This document shows positions 32,669-43,012 of a DNA stretch of 64,000 nt, one piece after another; position 1 is the stretch's first letter, and every line of letters begins with the position of its first letter. Position numbers and translations under genes: made by a program. The notes below the pieces were generated by a model. The model saw nothing but the letters and a program-made list of their open reading frames with translations, was not told the origin of the DNA and did not search any database. Origin of the DNA: Diphasiastrum complanatum. Lineage: Eukaryota; Streptophyta; Lycopodiopsida; Lycopodiales; Lycopodiaceae. Where the stretch lies: the NCBI GenBank assembly GCA_029204225.1, contig CM055108.1, positions 15,278,722-15,342,721 on the forward strand. Reading direction: 5' to 3'.

Positions 32669-32993
32669 TGATAAAAATGCAACAAAATAATCCCATTTGA
32701 TCCTAGAAATGATGGAGAAAGCACCTACTTAAGATCCAAACAAGATCTAGAAGCTAGATTACGAATCAATGCATTGATTCCTAGCTTATCTTGGCTTGAA
32801 CTCCATGAATTAGCTCCAAAACTCTTCACACGTGTGAAAGTGTGGCCTGCTACTGCCTGTGTACTGTACCTGCAACTCCAAACTCATTCAATCATCACAA
32901 AAAATCATATGCCAATAGCATTAATTAATCAAATCATAGACTCAAACTAGTCAAGAAGGAAAATCTCGATTTGCTCTTAATTGGATGGAAATC
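32669..32993 (-). repeat. 5' LTR of element C, part 1 (continues at 45266)
   Basis: Promoter-distal half of the LTR (ends ...GCATTTTTATCA at 32669, next to the primer site), with the palindrome TTCACACGTGTGAA at 32825-32838. It is cut at 32993 by element D. The other half is 45266-45623; together they give about 680 bp, matching the 682-bp copia-1 LTR in length and block order. Confidence 0.85.
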
Positions 32994-33608
32994 TGTAGCA
33001 TAGGCATCCCAAAGGGAGCCGGGAACCACGACTTAGCTTCCCAGCCTTCAACTCTTGCCGTCCAAATCGACTTGATATACAAGCAGCCAACTTGCCAACA
33101 ACAATCAAACTTAATCAACTTGAAGTTCCGAAACCAACATTGAGGTCCAACCTGGCGCCACGCCAGATCGGGGGTCTTGATGTGGGTGACTTTCCTCCAA
33201 GCAAGTCACCCGACATACATCAAACTTAACCAACTCGAAGCTTCATTAAAAACGAGTAATATCCATTCCAAGCAAGCGCTCTGACTTACATCAGACTTAA
33301 CCAACTGAAAGCTTCGTCATGAGCGCTGGAAGCCAACCTGGCGCCACGCCAGACTGAACAACAATAAACAAGTAACTTCCACCCAAGCAAGCCATCCAAC
33401 TCAGTCGATAAGTTAGAGCTCGTTCCCCAAGAGCTTAACCCATTCATGTTCATGCAAGAAACACTCAGAACCACAAGCCACGACAGATATGGAAACAACC
33501 AGTTCCTAGACCAAATGGTCCCAACAACATATCGCTGGTGCCACGGACCGAATGGTCCCGACGGCATACCGCTGGTGTCCCAGAAGGTAATCAAAGTTAG
33601 TTTGAGGA
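32994..33608 (-). repeat. Element D 3' LTR, part 1
   Basis: Plus-strand text TGTAGCATAGGCATCC... matches 41702 onward (TGTAGCGCAGACATTCC...) through many shared blocks (CCAAAGGGAGC, GCGCCACGCCAGA, AGACCAAATGGTCCC). It is interrupted at 33608 by element A and continues at 38875. Confidence 0.85.
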
Positions 33609-34433
33609 TGTGAAAAATGCAAAAATAAGCTTGGTAGAGGCCAAAAATCTTGTATATAGATAAACACACATGTGTGGAGCCTGTTCCCACATGTGAAAAT
33701 AGTGTACTTGTCATGTACCATAATCATATAGGTTGTACATATGATTTGATTCAAGTTCTAGTGGCTAAAAAGGCCAAAAACTAGTTTTCTAGATATATGA
33801 CACATGGCATCAATCTATTGATTGCATGAGCCAAATATTTTGGTTAGGTGTCATATCCCATGTGTATAGGACAACTCACACGTGTGGAATAAGCTGAAGT
33901 AGGTGAATTTTGAATTCTAGAAAATTTCCAAGTAGATCTCCATATAGAAGGAAAATGGACCAAAAGTGTTCAAAATAGAAGGTTTTGTCCAAGTGTCAGT
34001 TTTGGATGATGAACCATCATATGACAAAGCACCTTCACACATGTGGGATCAGAGGGATGACCAGTACCACGAGCTCCCACTTATTGTATATATAGAGCCA
34101 CATTTGGCCATAATCATGGTGAGACACCAATCTTGGTTTTAGAAGCAATTTTGAGTGATTCTCTCCATTTGTCTACATTTGTTTTGATTGTTTTGAGGTT
34201 CTATCAATGTGTACTTGATTTTCAGGTTGGAGTCCGTACTCAGACAGCGTTTCACATGTGTGAAACCAGAAAGTACACTTACCTTCAATTAATGATTGTT
34301 CTTGCTAGGATTTTGTGTCTAGAATTGATCTAGATTGATCTTAATCTGAAGTAGATTGATAGATCAAGACAACCAATCCCTCTTGAGGATCAGATTAGGA
34401 TCCAATCTTGGTCCTTTTTGTACTTTTTCCACA
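33609..34433 (+). repeat. Element A 5' LTR (825 bp)
   Basis: TGTGAAAAATGCAAAA... to ...TACTTTTTCCACA. TATATATA at 34087-34094; near-palindrome TTCACATGTGTGAA at 34251-34264, with further CACA(C/T)GTGTG words near 33668 and 33898. Confidence 0.93.
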
Positions 34434-34446
34434 TGGTATCAGAGCC
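34434..34446 (+). other. Primer-binding site of element A
   Basis: TGGTATCAGAGCC abutting the LTR end. Confidence 0.95.
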
Positions 34447-36109
34447 AAGTACAAGAGTTTTTGTTGAAATTGATAGGGTTAATCCAAATCAAAGCCAAAA
34501 TTAGCAGTTTTTTGGAAACTAGTCAAATTTTGTGTAGTGAGTTGGATTTGATAGCTATCCTCAAAATTTTTGGTCCAGATCTTGTTGTGGGCTGTAGGAA
34601 CCCTTTTCACACGTGTGAGGCCGTACAGCTCCGGTTTTGGCTGAGAAAATTCAAAAATTTGTACAATTTGAATCACACACCCAATTTGAGAGACTTTTAG
34701 TGCAAAATCAAGCATTTTCTATAGAAAATCTAATCCCTTGATTAGTTCTTGGATTAGATCAGCCAAAAAATTAAAATTGAAACTTGAATTAGGAGCATTA
34801 AATGATTTTCTCTGATTTTTTGAGTGTATGTTGAAGTTAAGAGAGATTTTGCTAAAATCATAGATTAAGGAGTGATATGCAAGGTGAGAGGTTGAAATCC
34901 ATTGTACCATCACTCTAGATTTGTTCAAGAGTGATAGGGTCAGGTTTAGAAGCATCAATTTGCTAGAAAACATCTTTGGAACTGTCCTCCAAGTGAAACC
35001 TTTGAGAGTTTCTAGTGCATATAGAGCATCTATGCAAATCTTTTGTAGAATTTGACATAAATTGGCTTAAATTGAGAGTTCTAGGAAAGAGATTGAGATC
35101 CAAGTCACATTGTTCAACCCTACTCAATTTGTTTGAGTGATTGTAAGGTTTTAAAAGAGTCATTAAGGTGTCTATGACAAATGTGTAGAGAGAGATCCAA
35201 TTTTCTAAGAGCTCCTTCCTTTGTAGAGGGCAAGATCTAGAAGCTCATTATGTGTTGTTATTGGTGAAGAATTTGTCTTCTCCTATGTGATCAAATCTTT
35301 CTAGGTGGCATTAGCTCTTTGAAGCACAATATCTTGGTGAGAAAAATCACAACTTTTGATTTTGAATTTCATTCCAAGTCTTAAAAAGTAGAGTAATTGG
35401 TGGAATCCAATAGGAGTGATTGAATTCAATTTGTTGAGCAAAAATTGACATAGAATGTATGAAACTCAAATTAGTTCTATTCAACTTTCTTTGTGAGAGT
35501 GTGAGGGTCAATTTGTGATCCCATTGGATGTCTAGAATGAGGAGGAGTCCATATTTGAGTATTCATGCATGGTTGAGATCTTTGTGAATCTCTAGTTGTC
35601 TAAATTTTTAAGCTTTGTGAAAAATTGGTGGTATAGTTTGTTGTCAAATCAAATCAAATTCATTCTAAATCTCAAGTGTGAGATTATTTGGGTCAAGAAT
35701 GAGTCCAAAAGAAGTGATTAAGTTTGATTTTCATGTATTTGAAACAAAACCCATCTTTTGTTCAAGAATCTTAAGTGTTGAGAGAACTAGTCAAGTGAAA
35801 AGGAAAATCTAGGTGTCAAATCTTTTTCATATCCATTTCAACTTTCAAAAGAAAGAGTCATTGGTATTTGATGAGTCCAATAGGAGATTGGATCTGATTT
35901 CTTTAGTGATTTGATTCAAAGATTGTGTGCTTTTGTCTTAGTGATCAAAGCAAAGTTTCCAAGTGACTAGTCATTAATGTGAAGATTGATTCTTAGGTTT
36001 GTGAGCTAGATCTGTTGTAGATCATTCTAGATTATTGAAGATGTTCAAATCTAGTCTCTTGAAAGTCACAAATTACATTTGTAGAATCATATCATAGGTT
36101 TTTATTCAC
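34447..36109 (+). other. Long leader of element A
   Basis: 1.66 kb without a supported ORF, about twice the copia-1 leader. TTTCACACGTGTGAGG recurs near 34606. The normal gag N-terminal half would be expected within it but is not readable. Confidence 0.6.
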
Positions 36110-36319
36110 ATGGCATCAATAGGTGGCATCCTACTGAAGGAAAGAAAGGATCCTAAGTGCAACCTTTGTGGCAAGGGAGGATATATTTTCTCAAGATGCT
36201 ACAAAAAGAAGACCAATCCATCCAAGGAGAACCAAAGCAAGGGGGTCGAGGTGAAGGATGGAGTTTCAAGTTCAAAATGCAAATACAAGAAGGACAAGTC
36301 CAAGGAAAGGAAAAGGTGA
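36110..36319 (+). pseudogene. Element A Gag remnant with altered zinc knuckle
   Basis: 69 codons from ATG 36110: CNLCGKGGYIFSRCYKK followed by a Lys/Ser-rich tail, the same context as the knuckle and tail of copia Gag (for example CYYCSKMGHYASEC in copia-1). The His of C-x2-C-x4-H-x4-C is Tyr, so zinc binding is doubtful. The large UBN2 part of Gag is missing. A shift later the sequence passes directly toward the novel region; protease and integrase are absent. Confidence 0.6.
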
Positions 36320-36728
36320 ATGAGGCTTGGAGTCTCACAAGGACTTGCAAGATTTGTCTTCAAGAGTCCATCACAACACATGTTGAATCTTTTGAAATTT
36401 TTCATTTGGAAGTGCATTGTTTGGTTCAAGATGCAAAGATAGATGTCAATTTCATGAAATTAACTTGGATTTATTTTATGTCCTTGGAAAGTATTTTTCT
36501 TGGAACTTTAGATAAGTTCAAACTTATTGTTATGATCCAAGAGAAATCAATCAAGAATAAGGAGCATCAATCACAAAATGAAAATAGTTTCATTTATGCT
36601 CTCATGTCAACTTATGAAGATGCTTTGAAGGGATTTTTGTATCTCAAAGGTGGCTCAAGGCAATACTAGTTGAGTGTGATGCCTTAAAGAATAGCAAAGC
36701 ATGTTTTCCTTGTAAGCTTACATTAGTT
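36320..36728 (+). pseudogene. Element A, first copy of the linker and start of the novel region
   Basis: In the frame closing at 36669: SFIYALMSTYEDALKG; one base shift later WLKAILVECDALKNSK leads in frame into ATG 36729. Compare the copia-1 integrase-RT linker: SYALSSFEEP...KDALNSKEWYKAMLDEYDAL. So this is a copy of the junction at which RT would begin, but what follows is the novel domain. A second, better linker copy occurs at about 37200-37420. Confidence 0.55.
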
Positions 36729-37967
36729 ATGAAGACAAGGAAATGGAAATATCTTCATAATGTAGGATCTTTTGGTTTCAATAAGATCATGAATGATGTG
36801 TTCATTCATAAAGATGAAAATTATAAGTTTTCAATCTTAAAGGCAAGTTGTAAACTTCTTATGAGAATAAGTGAAGCATCCAAAGTGGACACTTATATCC
36901 ATAAGCAAGTAGTTAGCCTTATTGAGATGGAAATACCTATTGATTTCAATATTAGAAAGATCATGCCAAGTTGTGGTGATTTTTGGACTTATGTTTCTAG
37001 CATAAGTAATTTTAATAATCATAGGAAGTGCATACTGTGTGGTCATAGTTGTTGTGATCATTATGAGACATGGAGGTCTCGGATTTCCATAAAAAAGGAG
37101 CACCATGAAGAGGATTTTAAGGAGTCATCTCAAGGTTCAAATGTGCCAAGGATTGAGGAGGAGAATCCTTCTCAAGGTTCAAGTGTGCCAAGGATTGAGG
37201 AGGAGAGACCTTCTCAAATTGTGATTCCAAAAATAAACTCAAGAAATATGGTTGAATCCATGTGGCTCACATTTCAAGGGAAAGAGGAGCATATCTCATG
37301 TGGTATACATCTCATACTTACTTCTCTTATGTCATTTGATAAATCGATTTGCTTTAGTGAGATCATTGCATCTCAAAATTGGAGTAAAGCCATACTAGTT
37401 GAGTATGAAGTCTCTCTTAAGAACATAGATGATGTTCTTAAAAGATTGAAATTGATTTTAAATCAATTAGAAAGCAAATTGTTATTTCATCAAATGTATG
37501 CTCTTGAGTCATGTAAGAGCAAAAGTGATTTGTTCACTCATAGTTTGAAAATTTGTATTGAGGCAAATTGTAAACTCTTTATGAGAGTAAGTGAATCATC
37601 TTCTAAAGACACTTATCTCCATAATGAAGTATTTAGCCTCATTGGATCTGAGATTAGCATGGTAAACAGGCATGAAGATATGATGCAAACACTTTGTTAT
37701 TATAGCATGCATAGTCTTGCCAATTTGGATAAGTCTAATTCTCTAGATCATGGTAACATGATGCTAGATCTTTGTGATCCTAATAAGTCAAGAAGAAATC
37801 TTTATTTTCTCATGGAGGAGCATGCACATGAATAAGGAGCAAGCCTCAAAGTCAAGCATCTACATGAAATTTGGAAGGAATCAATTTCGAAGATGCTAGG
37901 ATGGTGCAAAGCTCTCAAGTTCATCAAAGATGTCAACATCAAAGAAGCACTATCATGGATATGGTGA
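36729..37967 (+). CDS. Element A novel ORF, two copies of the unknown domain
   Basis: 368 codons from ATG 36729 to TAA 37833-37835, then 43 more in-frame codons to TGA 37965-37967. Copy 1: CKLLMRISEASKVDTYIHKQ at residues 41-60, then C104-x4-C109-D...TWR (to 116). Then the copia linker returns (VPRIEEERPSQ, LTFQGKEEHIS, NWSKAILVEYEVSLKN, 153-231). Copy 2: CKLFMRVSESSSKDTYLHNE at 281-300, 240 residues after copy 1. The extension past the stop reads GASLKVKHLHEIWKES...IKEALSWIW, matching the end of the element B protein. No polymerase, nuclease or protease motif was seen. It occupies the RT/RNase H position, directly before the polypurine tract. Role unknown; a Gag-like or RNA-binding helper is possible. 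Confidence 0.75.
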
Positions 37968-38102
37968 TTTCAGATCAACATCAAGCTCATTGGCTGATCT
38001 TCACACCTTTTGAACCAGCAAAGGCCAATTTAGCCCATGGAGTCAAGTTCAAGATCATCATGTTTTCCATCAAGCTAGATTTAAATACTAGGCTAGATTT
38101 TT

Positions 38103-38111
38103 GATGAGGAG
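38103..38111 (+). other. Polypurine tract of element A
   Basis: GATGAGGAG directly before the 3' LTR at 38112. Confidence 0.85.
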
Positions 38112-38869
38112 TGTGAAAAATGCAAAAATAAGCTTGGTAGAGGCCAAAAATCTTGTATATAGATAAACAAACATGTGTGGAGTGTACTTGTCATGTACCA
38201 TAATCATATAGGTTGTACATATGATTTAATTCAAGTTCTAATGGCTAAAAAGGCCAAAAACTAGTTTTCTAGATATATGACACATGGCATCAATCTATTG
38301 ATTGCATGAGCCAAATATTTTGGTTAGGTGTCATATCCCATCTATAAGTAGGCGAATTTTGAATTCTAGAAGATTTCCAAGTAGATCTCCATATAGAAGG
38401 AAAATGGACCAAAAGTGCTCAAAATAGAAGGTTTTGTCCAAGTGTTAGTTTTGGATGATGAATCATCATATGACAAAGCACCTTTACACATGTGGGATCA
38501 GAGGGATGATCAGTACCACGAGCTCCCACTTATTGTATATATAGAGCCACATTTGGCCATAATCATGGTGAGACACCAATCTTGGTTTTGGAAGCAATTT
38601 TGAGTGATTCTTTCCATTTGTCTACATTTGTTTTGATTGTTTTGAGGTTCTATCAATGTGTACTTGATTTTCAGGTTGGAGTCCATACTCAGACAGTGTT
38701 TCACACGTGTGAAACCAGAAAGTACACTTACCTTCAATTAACGATTGTTCTTGTTAGGATTTTGTGTCTAGAATTGATCTAGATTGATAGATCAAGTAAT
38801 CTGATAACCAATCCCTCTTGAGGATCAGATTAGGATCCACTCTTGGTCCTTTTTGTACTTTTTGTAGAG
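38112..38869 (+). repeat. Element A 3' LTR
   Basis: Begins TGTGAAAAATGC. Compared with the 5' LTR it lacks about 23 bp near 38178 and a block near 38344, and its last bases (GTAGA instead of CCACA) are changed. The divergence implies an old insertion. The palindrome TTCACACGTGTGAA is perfect at 38700-38713. Confidence 0.85.
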
Positions 38870-38874
38870 AAGGA

Positions 38875-39391
38875 AATCCCACTTTATTGATAAATCTGAG
38901 AAGATTACATTTCAAGTGTGTGACCGACCCTAGTCTCCGGGGCGCTGGCATGCCAAGGCGGGCGCCAGGACAACATTCCAGCAAGGGAGACTGAAACTTG
39001 GTTGGAGCTCACCCTCAGTCGCAACCCGCACTCCCCTGTAGTATTGGTGGGATTCGCCACCTCTCCTCATACCAAGTGCTCTGCCCAGGCTGGTAAAGCA
39101 CGTTTTCTCTCTCTAGGATTTTCTCTCTCTAGAAAGTCATTTTCTATCTCTAGAATTTATTGATCCCCAGGCTTCCTATAATCATGCCTAGATCGTGTGA
39201 GGTGATTGCACATCGATCTGAGCTCTTTGGACTTCGCTAGAACCGATCAAAGATTTTCATCCATAGGAACTTGGCGCCGGCTGGATTCTGGTCACAATGG
39301 CGCCGGGAGCAGCAGGGGTGCTGTTGGCGCCGGGGACAATACTGGCACCGGTGGCACCGGAGGTAAGGTTTGTAAAGGTAACTTTACAACA
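38875..39391 (-). repeat. Element D 3' LTR, part 2
   Basis: Matches 44733-45265 from ATTGATAAATCTGAGAAG to AACTTTACAACA. It is GC-rich for this window, with repeated GGCGCCGG / GGCACCGG words at 39270-39362 that translate as Gly/Ala runs without being a gene. Confidence 0.85.
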
Positions 39392-39406
39392 TCCACCCCA
39401 CCTTTA
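39392..39406 (-). other. Polypurine tract of element D
   Basis: TAAAGGTGGGGTGGA on the minus strand directly before the LTR start TGTTGTAAAG at 39391. Confidence 0.75.
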
Positions 39407-41686
39407 TAAAATCTGATGTCCTCATCAAATGTCAGATTAAAGTAAAGGTGCCTCCCAATTAAAATTAACTATACATTTGATCTACTTGGCACAGTACTCA
39501 ATTTACTGGCCACTTTTTATTAACATTGAAGCTGGCACACCACAAGTCGGAGACTCAGCTCTTTGTTTAAAAAAATTACATAACTTGAAAATATCACTTT
39601 GTATGGGAAAAGCATAGATTTTATGTCGCTTATGTAAAACCCAAGAACCTTATTAACTAGTGACAGAGGCCTTTCTGTGAAATGTTAGCCCCTGTCGCTT
39701 CTAACTTTTGACTTTGGAACTCCTTTGAGCTCCTGATTTTTCCTTGATGCACTTTGTGTTGAGCTCCCTGAGCTCCTGATTTGATCAGTTCCGCACAGGT
39801 ATCAAGGCTCCCTGAGCCAAAGGATTTATCGTTTGATTGCCCACTTTATGGTCCACTCCGTGCCTTGTTGCATCGCACCTGGATTTCTCTCCTTGTCCCC
39901 TGATCTTGATACTTTTCCTTTTTGGCTCTTTAAGGTAGGCAAAGAGTGAGTACTCCGCAATGCACCTCTCACTTAGCTTGAAGTAGCTGTCTTTGAATCA
40001 ACCCAAATGTAACCATTGACCTCGTGGAGAGCCAAAGGGTTGCACCAGTTTGATCCGCATACAAACTACCTCTTCGCGTTCATTTAAAGCACCATGTCCG
40101 TCTCGAGCAAAACTTGACTTTCACAATTCCATCACTGGTCAGTTGCCTCACAATCAAAACAAGAAGTGTACATCTAGCTTGGCTTCAAGTAGCTCTCTTT
40201 GAATCAAACAAATGCACCAAGAGGTTGCACTAGTCCGATCTCAACATGAACTGTCCCTTAGCGTCCGTTTGAAGTACCAAGTCTCTCGTGCAAGACTCAA
40301 CTTTCACAATTCCATTGTTGATCAGTTGCTTTACACGTAACACCTTCAGCGTACTCATTATGTCTCCTCATCATTGCTGGTCCAGAGAAAGCCTATGACA
40401 AGCTTTCCTTTCCACAACAAAAACTTGTCAACTTATTAGGTTCAAAGTTCGCCAGTATCCTCGTGTGAGTATGATTTTGCCCCCATTTTGATCAACTTTC
40501 ATTCAACATTTGCACCAAGCGAGGAGTGTGTGTGATAGTTTCCCTCCACTTATAAAAATTAGCTGACCGGACTTAGAGTAGAGTTCTCAGACAAAAAGCC
40601 TTTCCAACACTTTGCTTTCCATCTGCTAGGATTATGGCTTGGTCTAACTTGTTGCCAATCTCTGAAGAGGATCCTAGTCTTTCCCCTTTGAGGAAAAACC
40701 CAACTGATACTGGATATCATCCATGCTCAGTGAGTTTCAGTTCCGAAGGTGGCCGTCCCAAATGAAGACCAACTGCTCTATAGAAGATCTCCCCTGAAAT
40801 TGCCCTTTCCAACTTTTGACTTCCTGCTTGCGTTTGGTGGGCATTGTTGCAAATGAAACTAACCCAAGTAACAGGCTAGCCATCCATCCTTTGCAAACAT
40901 CAAGTCGTTTCGTTGCCGTTCACGTGCTAGTACTTGAACTACAAATCCGCCCCACAGATTCTGTAGTCCTCTTTGTTTGATGGTATCAGCCTTCAAAAGA
41001 AAGGTTCCTTCAGCTCCTTGTATCACAAGCAATCATGCAAACCAGGCAAAGCACGAGTACTAAGACTCACCACGAATACATACAAGCAAGACACCCAGAC
41101 AGGTTTACTAACAGGTAACAAAGACAAGGTCCCCCTTTGAGATAGACCTGCCAAAGGACCTTTGCATGGCCGCACCCATACAGATCGATCACAGAATCAG
41201 CCCACAGAGAACACCCATCCAACTATCCGTGCTTTCACCATTAAGCAGCACATTGCCTCAGTCACGCCCCACCAAATCTGGTCGATAGCCCTTATAGCTA
41301 AACGATCGGCAGCTTTCCCGCACCGACAGCTAACCACCCGTGCTTTACACCCGAATTTGAGCAGCATCTCTATATCAATGGTTAACCTGTACAGTTCGAA
41401 TATGTCGCTTCGCACCCCACAAGGTACAGACCATGCTTTCACCTACCTAGGCAGCACTTTGTCTCATCTGTCCTACGTGCAAACAGCCCAGGCCCGAACC
41501 GCGGGAACCGACCGTGCTTACACCTCGAGGGCAGCACTTTGACTCATCAAGTACCCCGTTCTGCTGACCACCCCGACCATGGATGCACCCGTGCTTACAC
41601 TATGGGCAGCACCTTGCACAACAATTGTCCTGATGAACTCCAAACAGTGGCCATTTTCATGAGATCCGCATAGCTGACCGGCAATC
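39407..41686 (-). other. Non-coding interior of element D
   Basis: 2.3 kb without Gag, protease or Pol on either strand. Two structures are visible: a diverged direct duplication of about 190-200 bp (39974-40150 and 40175-40337, both ending in a TCAGTTGC(C/T)T(C/T)AC-like word), and five degenerate units CGTGCTT(T/A)CACC...GGCAGCACTTTGNCTC at about 41228, 41338, 41431, 41513 and 41590, next to the primer site. The ORF at 41162-41542 is a translation of these repeats. Confidence 0.65.
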
Positions 41687-41699
41687 GGCTCTAATACCA
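41687..41699 (-). other. Primer-binding site of element D (variant)
   Basis: On the element strand TGGTATTAGAGCC, one base different from the usual TGGTATCAGAGCC, two bases from the LTR end at 41702. Confidence 0.8.
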
Positions 41700-41701
41700 C
41701 A

Positions 41702-42395
41702 TGTAGCGCAGACATTCCAAAGGGAGCTGGGAACCATGACTTAGCTTCCCAGCCTTCAACCCTTGCCGTCCAAATCAACTTGACATACAAGCAGCCAACT
41801 CGCCAACAACAATCAGACTTAACCAACTTGAATTTCCAAAACCAACATTGAGGTCCAACCTGGCGCCATGCCAGATCGGGGGTCTCGATGTGGGTGACTT
41901 CCCTCCAAGCAAGTCGCTCGACATACATCAAACTTAACTGACTCGAAGCTTTGTTACAAACGAGTAACATCCATTCCAAGCAAGCGGTCTGATTTACATC
42001 AGACTCAACCAACTGAAAGCTTCGTCACGAGCATTGGAAGCCAACCTGGTGCCACGCCAGACTGGACAGCCATAAACAGGTAACTTTCACCCAAGCAAGC
42101 CATCCAACTCAGCCGACAGGTTAGAGCCCCTTCCGCAACCCATTCACATTTATGCAAGAAACACTCAGAACCACAAGTCATGATAGATATGGAAACAACC
42201 AGTTCCTAGACCAAATGGTCCCGACAGCATACCGCTGGCGCCATGGACCGAATGGTCCCGCTGGCGTCTCGGGATACAACCCTCAGCTATGTGCCAGATT
42301 AAAAAGTTTGAAGCGACCTTACAACTGGCGCTTTTACCGAACACTGAAACCCAAAGGATAATTAGAGTCAGTTTAAGAAAAATCCCACTTTTTTA
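41702..42395 (-). repeat. Element D 5' LTR, part 1
   Basis: Homologous to 32994-33608 with an extra block of about 80 bp near 42270-42350. It ends in AAAAATCCCACTTT, where the copy at 38875 continues AAATCCCACTTTATTGATAAATC; here element E intervenes. Confidence 0.85.
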
Positions 42396-42994
42396 TGTTG
42401 AATTCACAAGTGTGGGACGCCCTACACATGTACTTTTGATCTCCTAAGCCCAATAATACCATAAAGATCAAACTAGCATTGATTGACAATAGGAAATCTG
42501 ATTATACAAGAAATATTATTGTGTTACAAGCAAGATCTATCAACAAAACATGAAACTAAGTACAATAAATGCCTCAGCTCAACTAGAGAGAGAATATGAA
42601 AGTACAAACTCGAGTAGAGAGAGAGGGCACAAAGAGCTTAGTCTCCAAATTTGCATAACACACAAAAATCATCATCTTCTCAATGAGAGTACATCACATA
42701 TATATAGATCCATGGACTCTCCTCCTACTTTGAGTTGAATTGGAGTTATGAATTCACCTCTCCATTCAAGCCATCTCAATATGTCTAATTGTGCCACCTA
42801 GTATTTTCATGCATTAAATGTGGCATGCAAAGTACAAATGGCAATTCCTATGGTAGCTCGAGTTTCTACTTCTACCTACCTTGAATATTTTATTCTAAGA
42901 TGAGTCTTCACTAAGCCAAAAGAGCTCAATTCATCTTTGGCATTTTTAGGACCCCTACTTACAGCATTAGATAGATTTCTCCAATATTTCAACA
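42396..42994 (-). repeat. Element E 3' LTR (599 bp)
   Basis: On the element strand TGTTGAAATATTGG...GAATTCAACA, preceded by a purine tract TGTAGGAGGAG (42995-43005). An ATATATATAG TATA-like word lies at about 42700. Confidence 0.75.
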
Positions 42995-43012
42995 CTCCTC
43001 CTACAAATGTAT

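Larger units (their letters stand above)
33609..38869 (+). mobile_element. Element A: copia derivative with a novel ORF
   Basis: LTR-flanked element inside the D LTR: 5' LTR 33609-34433, primer site, leader, degenerate zinc-knuckle ORF, novel ORF, polypurine tract, 3' LTR 38112-38869. Target duplication GAGGA (33604-33608) versus AAGGA (38870-38874), four of five bases. Joining the D LTR across it gives the arrangement seen in the other D LTR (AGTTTAAGAAAAATCCCAC at 42370), which confirms the boundaries. No protease, integrase core, RT or RNase H. Confidence 0.85.

Noticed and set aside
38886-39390. Treating 38886-39390 and 44733-45264 as a separate small repeat family
   Set aside because: In both places the block continues the D LTR after an inserted copia element, and the joined LTRs give a perfect AAATC duplication.
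39206-39409. Gly/Ala-rich ORF in the GC-rich block (also 45053-45334)
   Set aside because: The block is part of the element D LTR, present twice; the residues come from GGCGCCGG words. Plastid or bacterial origin was also considered and dropped for this reason.
41162-41542. 126-codon ORF in element D
   Set aside because: It covers the degenerate CGTGCTT...GGCAGCAC units and shows no protein-like pattern or homologue.
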